A DNA stretch of 17,197 bases, taken from positions 1 through 17,197 of the forward strand of contig UQZE01000032.1 in NCBI GenBank assembly GCA_900545325.1. Direction: 5' to 3'. A program made the position numbers and the translations under genes. The notes beneath the pieces are model-generated. The model made no database searches. It was not told the origin of the DNA and was given only the letters and a program-made list of their open reading frames with translations. Shown one piece after another: positions 13,818 through 17,197 of this stretch; the first letter of the stretch is position 1, and the number at the start of each line of letters is the position of its first letter. Source of the DNA: an uncultured Eubacteriales bacterium (GTDB taxonomy: Bacteria > Bacillota > Clostridia > Christensenellales > Borkfalkiaceae).

Positions 13818-14670
13818 CGTTCTGCCTGCGGTACTGCCTCGGCGTGATCTTCGCGTATTTCTTGAATATGGAGGCGAAGTAGTTGGAATCGTTGTAGCCC
13901 ACCTGATAGGCGATCTCCGTAATGGAAAAATCTGTCTTTCTCAAAAGTTCCTTGGCTTTCTGAATGCGCAGGTCGTTCACGTGGAACATGATGGACTGAT
14001 TACGCTTTGCCGAAAACAGATGGCTTATGTACGAACGGCTGTAATGGAGGGCGTCCGCAATGTCGTCTATGGCGATCTGCGTGTTGTAGTTTTCGAGAAT
14101 ATAGGCGAGTATGCGGTTGAAGATGATATTGTCGTTTTTCTTTTCCGCGGGGCGGTTCACTACGATATATAAAAGTTCGACCAGTCTGCACAAAGGTTTT
14201 ATCAGCCTCGCGTAATACGCGGGGTTTTTGTTTTCGTCTTTCACCGTGATATTGTAGAGTTTTTGCAGTTCGTCGTATTTGAAGCCGTATTTTTCGCTTA
14301 TCCTTTTCACGCGGTGTTCCGATTTTTTTCTGTTTGCGCAAAGCGAACTCACGCTCACGAAACCGAGATATTCGTTGTCGTGTTCTATCTTGAACACATA
14401 TTCGTGCATTCCCGTGTAGCAGGTACCGGAAAAGAAGTCGGCCGAACTCAGCTTTGCTCGCACCATGAGCTGCATCCGTATACATTCCCGCTGCAGTTTG
14501 TGTTCTTTTTTGAGGTAGGTGCAGTAAAAATTTTTATGCGAATTATAGGGAGCGATCTGCATCATGTACGGAAAGAGTTTTTCGTGCGTGTCGCACACCG
14601 AAATGTCCAGACCGAAGTCTTCTTCGAGAAAATCCATATAATTTTTTATCTCGTTGAGCAGTTTTTCCAT
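13792..14670 (-). CDS. AraC-family transcriptional regulator with N-terminal PocR-like sensor domain
   Basis: A 292-residue regulator. Residues ~1-170 resemble the PocR sensory domain: KNFYCTYLK with C50, C63 in RECIRMQ, SGTCYTGMHEYVFKI with C84, LGFVSVS, and a closing IKPLCRLVELLY. The C-terminal ~185-283 is an AraC double helix-turn-helix, with recognition helices in DDIADALHYSRSYISHLF and ITEIAYQVGYNDSNYFASIFKK and the usual KYAKITPRQYR end. PocR domains are thought to bind small metabolites; the three cysteines could bind a metal, which is inference. ATG at 14670 with CGGGGA upstream is preferred; a GTG at 14691 is possible. It is divergent from the M14 peptidase gene and probably controls it and itself. 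It overlaps the hydrolase end by 26 nt. Confidence 0.9.
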   Translation of the reverse strand: MEKLLNEIKNYMDFLEEDFGLDISVCDTHEKLFPYMMQIAPYNSHKNFYCTYLKKEHKLQRECIRMQLMVRAKLSSADFFSGTCYTGMHEYVFKIEHDNEYLGFVSVSSLCANRKKSEHRVKRISEKYGFKYDELQKLYNITVKDENKNPAYYARLIKPLCRLVELLYIVVNRPAEKKNDNIIFNRILAYILENYNTQIAIDDIADALHYSRSYISHLFSAKRNQSIMFHVNDLRIQKAKELLRKTDFSITEIAYQVGYNDSNYFASIFKKYAKITPRQYRRQNVTPQTPDA

Positions 14671-14713
14671 CGTAAAATCCCCGAATAGCACAATTTTAAA
14701 GTTTTTAGGCAGA

Positions 14714-14727
14714 ATTTCTAAGGAAAT
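14714..14727. promoter_or_regulatory. Inverted repeat at the place of the missing -35 of the peptidase promoter
   Basis: ATTTC (14714-14718) and GAAAT (14723-14727) are perfect arms around TAAG. The repeat covers 14718-14723, where a -35 box would fall for the -10 at 14741-14746, and no -35 sequence is present there. A site for an activator is a reasonable reading, but the arms are short. Confidence 0.35.
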
Positions 14728-14737
14728 CGGCCTTTTC

Positions 14738-14753
14738 TTATATGATAATATAA
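14738..14753. promoter_or_regulatory. Palindrome under both divergent -10 boxes
   Basis: TTATAT-GATA-ATATAA is a perfect 6-bp inverted repeat. It contains the minus-strand -10 TATCAT (14747-14742) of the regulator gene and a plus-strand -10 candidate TATGAT (14741-14746) for the peptidase operon. Two promoters facing away from each other with the same -10 stretch cannot easily fire together. AT-rich -10 pairs can form such palindromes by chance. Confidence 0.5.
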
Positions 14754-14770
14754 ATGATCGTTCAAGTCAA
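14742..14770 (-). promoter_or_regulatory. Sigma-A promoter of the PocR/AraC regulator
   Basis: On the minus strand TTGACT (14770-14765) and TATCAT (14747-14742) are separated by 17 nt, each matching consensus at 5 of 6 positions. The start would be near 14735, giving a ~65-nt leader to the ATG at 14670. Confidence 0.65.
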
Positions 14771-14799
14771 CGAAAAATCAAAAATAAAAGGGGCGGAAA

Positions 14800-15873
14800 A
14801 TGATCGACATTTTTAAAAACTTTGCGGGCGGCAATATCCGCGTTCGTTCCGTAAACGGAAAAAACGTCAGTATCGAACAGGAAATACGGGATACTTCGGA
14901 ATGGTGGTTTTACTGGTGTTTCGGCGCGGAAACGGACGAAGACGGAGAATATGTTTTTCAATTTGTAAACGGCGACGTTATCGGCCCGTGGGGCGTTGCG
15001 CTCAGTTTCGACCGCGAAAACTGGTTTTACGATAAAAACCTCACGTTTATTTCGAGAAACTCCTTCAAATATCCCTTTCAAAAGGGAAAAAAGGTTTATT
15101 TTTCCTTTTCTCTGCCCTATACGGAAAAGGATTTCGAAAAATTTCTGTCGGGCGGCGTTTCTATAAAAAAATGCTTTTTTTGTAAAACGGAGCGCGGGCG
15201 CGACCTTTTTTTGTACGAAACGGGGAACAGGCGGTCGGAAAACGTGTTCCTCATCACGGCGCGCCATCATGCGTGCGAGTCTGCGGCTTCGTATGCGCTC
15301 GAAGGTCTGATCTCGCGCCTTACGGAAAAGGACAACGCGATCGGCCGGGACTTCGCGCTGGATATCGTGCCGTTCGTCGATCTCGACGGCGTGGAGGACG
15401 GCGATCAGGGCAAGAGCCGAGCCCCGCACGACCATAACCGCGATTACCTTCCGCAGCCCCTTTATAACGTAACCAAAGCCCTGTACGCGCGCTATGGAAA
15501 CCGTGGCATACGTTTCGGCGCCGACCTCCACAGCCCCGCAAAATACGGAGGCATTCACGATCGCATGAGCCTGATCGAAGGGGACGAACGCATCAGCGGT
15601 GCGCAAAGGCGGTTTTCCGATATCCTCGAAAGGGAAACGGCGGGCGCCGCCATCGAATACAAACGGAAAGACAACATCATTTTCGGTACGCACTGGAACA
15701 AAGGCAGCCGTCCCGATTCGCTGAGCTTTTTTATCGCGCATGGCGCGGAACTCGCCTTTACGTTCGAACATCCCTATTTCGGGAACAGGGACGCTCCGTA
15801 TATGCCCGGCGAGCTGCGCGATTTCGGGCGCCGCATGGCGGACGCTTTCGTCCGTTATTACGAGGAAGAGTGA
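14800..15873 (+). CDS. M14 zinc carboxypeptidase family protein resembling cytosolic carboxypeptidases (CCP/Nna1-like)
   Basis: A 357-residue protein without a signal peptide, so cytosolic. Residues ~1-125 form a beta-rich N-domain like that placed before the catalytic domain in CCP/AGBL enzymes (SEWWFYWCF, YVFQFVN, SLPYTEKDFEKFL). The M14 zinc site is visible: R155 and HHACE give H157 and E160, and ADLHS gives the third ligand H244. The substrate Asn-Arg pair is N213-R214 in PHDHNRDY, and E323 in FTFEHPYF fits the catalytic glutamate. The family removes C-terminal residues from peptides; CCPs trim acidic side chains or tails. The usual HPGE and NPDG words are HACE and DLDG here, so it is a divergent member. 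AGGGG at 14789-14793 supports the ATG. It leads an operon with two genes downstream, and its promoter lacks a -35 box. Confidence 0.85.
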   Translation: MIDIFKNFAGGNIRVRSVNGKNVSIEQEIRDTSEWWFYWCFGAETDEDGEYVFQFVNGDVIGPWGVALSFDRENWFYDKNLTFISRNSFKYPFQKGKKVYFSFSLPYTEKDFEKFLSGGVSIKKCFFCKTERGRDLFLYETGNRRSENVFLITARHHACESAASYALEGLISRLTEKDNAIGRDFALDIVPFVDLDGVEDGDQGKSRAPHDHNRDYLPQPLYNVTKALYARYGNRGIRFGADLHSPAKYGGIHDRMSLIEGDERISGAQRRFSDILERETAGAAIEYKRKDNIIFGTHWNKGSRPDSLSFFIAHGAELAFTFEHPYFGNRDAPYMPGELRDFGRRMADAFVRYYEEE

Positions 15874-15883
15874 GGGATAATAT

Positions 15884-17110
15884 ATGAAGAAATTTTTATT
15901 GCCTGTATTCGCCGTCGCGGCGGCGTTCTGTTTTTACATTGCAACCGCGCCGCGCGTATCGGCGGAGGCGGCCGAACTGACGAGCAAGGACATCGTTCTC
16001 GCCGTTACGGAAAAGATCAATGCAGGGAGCGAGGGAACGCTCTGTACGGAAGGAATTGCGGAATTCAACCTGCAGTACGGTACTAAGGAATCGCCCTTGA
16101 ATTTTAAACTCGTCAAATCGGAAAACGGGCTTGGCAGCGAGGAAACGTACAATGCGCTCGGCTATACTTCGGCCCACATCAACGATAATCTCATACGCAT
16201 CAGTAAAGATTTCGGGCTGATATTCACCTTTTCATTTTCGGAAAACGTGAAATTCGCCATAGACAATCCCGAAGCGAACGCGGACAGTCTTTCCAATAAG
16301 GCCACGGCGGAAACTTACGTGAGCGACGGCAGGTACGACGTGCTATTGAAGAGCGCGGATTTCCCTTCCGCGGAAAACACAACGAAAATATCCGCCGGCG
16401 AGATCGCGCAGGAAATTCACCTGAAAGCGGGCGACAAACTGACTTTTGTGCTGAAAACGGACTCGGTCGGCCGCTCGTTCAGTAAGTTCCTGCCCGTATT
16501 TTCCTACGATGTTTCGGCATACAAGGAAGATCTGCGGTTCGATTTTTCCGCCTACGGGGAGTTCCGCGACAGGGCGGAAAAGATCGGAGAAGAGCTTTAC
16601 GAGTACTATTTTTCTCTCGATACGAGCAAGTATTCGGCGGATAACCAGCTTGTTATCATAAACGCCATAGAAAACGCGAAAGAGGAGTTGAAAACAATAG
16701 AATTCGGCACCGATCTCGAAGCGTATAAGGCGAAAGTGCTCGAAACGGTGAAAAACGTGCCGACGATCGAGGAAGAGGCCGCGCAGGTGGAAGAGATAAA
16801 GACGGCGAAAGCCGCTGCGCTCAAAGAATTTTATCTTGCCCTTTCAAAAGAGGGATTTAGCATACTTGCGAAAAAAGAATTGAAAAAAATATATGAAAGC
16901 GGGGCGGAAAACATCGGAAAAGCGACTACGGCCGGCGGAGCCAACCGCGCGTATAACGAGGCGGTCGCGGAAATGAACGAGGTCGGCAAGGGAAGCGACG
17001 CATGGCTGTACTGCACGATCGCGGGCGCGGTGCTGCTCATCGCGGCGGCCGTAACTATCCCGATCGTTATACGGAAAAAGAAAAGGAGAAAGGAAAATGA
17101 TGAAACGTAA
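15884..17110 (+). CDS. Secreted, membrane-anchored protein of unknown function
   Basis: A 408-residue protein that I do not recognise. Residues 1-~29 are a signal peptide (KK, a hydrophobic core, cleavage likely after VSA at 27 or AEA at 29). The region to ~220 is beta-rich, with strands such as GLIFTFSF, EIHLKAGDKLTFVLK and FLPVFSYDV. Residues ~220-365 are charged and helical, probably coiled coil, rich in Glu, Lys and Ala. One membrane helix (374-396) is followed by the basic tail RKKKRRKENDET, so the bulk faces outward and the tail lies inside. The SD GAGGG (15872-15876) overlaps the stop of the peptidase gene, only 10 nt upstream, so the two are co-translated. No sortase motif or catalytic residues are evident. 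A surface or signalling role is a guess from this topology. Confidence 0.85.
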   Translation: MKKFLLPVFAVAAAFCFYIATAPRVSAEAAELTSKDIVLAVTEKINAGSEGTLCTEGIAEFNLQYGTKESPLNFKLVKSENGLGSEETYNALGYTSAHINDNLIRISKDFGLIFTFSFSENVKFAIDNPEANADSLSNKATAETYVSDGRYDVLLKSADFPSAENTTKISAGEIAQEIHLKAGDKLTFVLKTDSVGRSFSKFLPVFSYDVSAYKEDLRFDFSAYGEFRDRAEKIGEELYEYYFSLDTSKYSADNQLVIINAIENAKEELKTIEFGTDLEAYKAKVLETVKNVPTIEEEAAQVEEIKTAKAAALKEFYLALSKEGFSILAKKELKKIYESGAENIGKATTAGGANRAYNEAVAEMNEVGKGSDAWLYCTIAGAVLLIAAAVTIPIVIRKKKRRKENDET

Positions 17111-17197
17111 ATACGATACGCCTTCCGCCGAGGTATTTTTGACGGCGGCAGACATCGTTCTGCTCAGCGGATTTTCAAATGAAGACAGCGGCGAATG
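17097..17197 (+). CDS. Start of a small protein, cut by the window end
   Basis: Thirty-three residues are visible, beginning MMKRKYDTPSAEVF and going on through ADIVLLSG to an acidic end (SNEDSGE). An ATG at 17097 or at 17100 can serve; AAAAGGAGAAAGGA upstream gives a strong ribosome site for either. The gene overlaps the end of the anchored-protein gene by 14 nt (11 from the second ATG), so it is part of the same operon. The pattern of a basic start, a P-x-x-E-V-x stretch and an A-D-I-V-x-x-S-G stretch is one I associate with short uncharacterised proteins in Clostridia. It has no signal peptide. Whether it ends shortly as a peptide or continues as a larger protein cannot be seen. Confidence 0.65.
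   Translation, partial: MMKRKYDTPSAEVFLTAADIVLLSGFSNEDSGE

Noticed and set aside
14767..15771. 334-codon minus-strand frame opposite the M14 peptidase
   Set aside because: The plus strand has the M14 zinc ligands and a ribosome site; the minus frame has neither domain nor start signal.
1..17197. CRISPR arrays, tRNA or rRNA genes, insertion sequences, phage genes and attachment sites
   Set aside because: I looked for spaced repeats, cloverleaf-like segments, transposase or integrase motifs and terminal repeats on both strands and saw none that I could support.

Overview
The window looks like a stretch of chromosome from a low-to-mid GC member of the Bacillota, most likely a gut-type Clostridia lineage. 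This rests on strong AGGAGG-type ribosome sites, sigma-A promoters close to consensus, a CadC-type metal regulator, the clostridial fused ATPase-permease, and a PocR-sensor AraC regulator. The placement is an inference from gene types and base use; there is no rRNA or other marker here. No tRNA, rRNA, CRISPR array, insertion sequence or phage gene was seen. Genes are packed tightly and no gene-free stretch exceeds about 220 bases.

Layout. (1) 3-530: a BRCT-domain protein whose 5' end may lie outside the window, converging on (2) 577-3603 (minus), a 1008-residue MacB/FtsX-like ABC ATPase-permease. The two share one bidirectional terminator. (3) 3742-6372: a complete metal-resistance operon with a consensus promoter, an inverted-repeat operator over the transcription start, a CadC-like ArsR/SmtB repressor, a free 73-residue HMA metallochaperone, a Cd/Zn/Pb P1B-ATPase that lacks its own HMA domain, and a terminator. 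(4) 6418-9556: an EF-G-like GTPase with altered G3 and G4 motifs and a PfkB (1-phosphofructokinase-like) sugar kinase, with a promoter in front and a terminator behind. (5) 9620-12810: a YihY/BrkB membrane protein, an ABC ATPase and an ABC permease with overlapping coding ends, then a terminator. (6) 12872-13817: a nucleoside hydrolase whose promoter sits so close to the ATG that the mRNA is probably leaderless. (7) 13792-14670 (minus): a PocR/AraC-type regulator, overlapping the hydrolase tail to tail. (8) 14800-17197: divergent from the regulator, an M14 peptidase resembling cytosolic carboxypeptidases (CCP/Nna1 type), a secreted membrane-anchored protein of unknown function, and the start of a small protein cut by the window end.

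How the genes work together. The cad-like operon is a self-contained efflux module: the repressor senses metal, the HMA protein probably hands metal over, and the ATPase pumps it out. The regulator-peptidase-anchored protein-small protein cluster at the right end is the least explained part. Its divergent promoters overlap on a palindrome, and the peptidase side lacks a -35 box, as expected for an activator-dependent promoter. This cluster is the best candidate for an undescribed system, but the functional link is inferred from gene order and promoter layout only.
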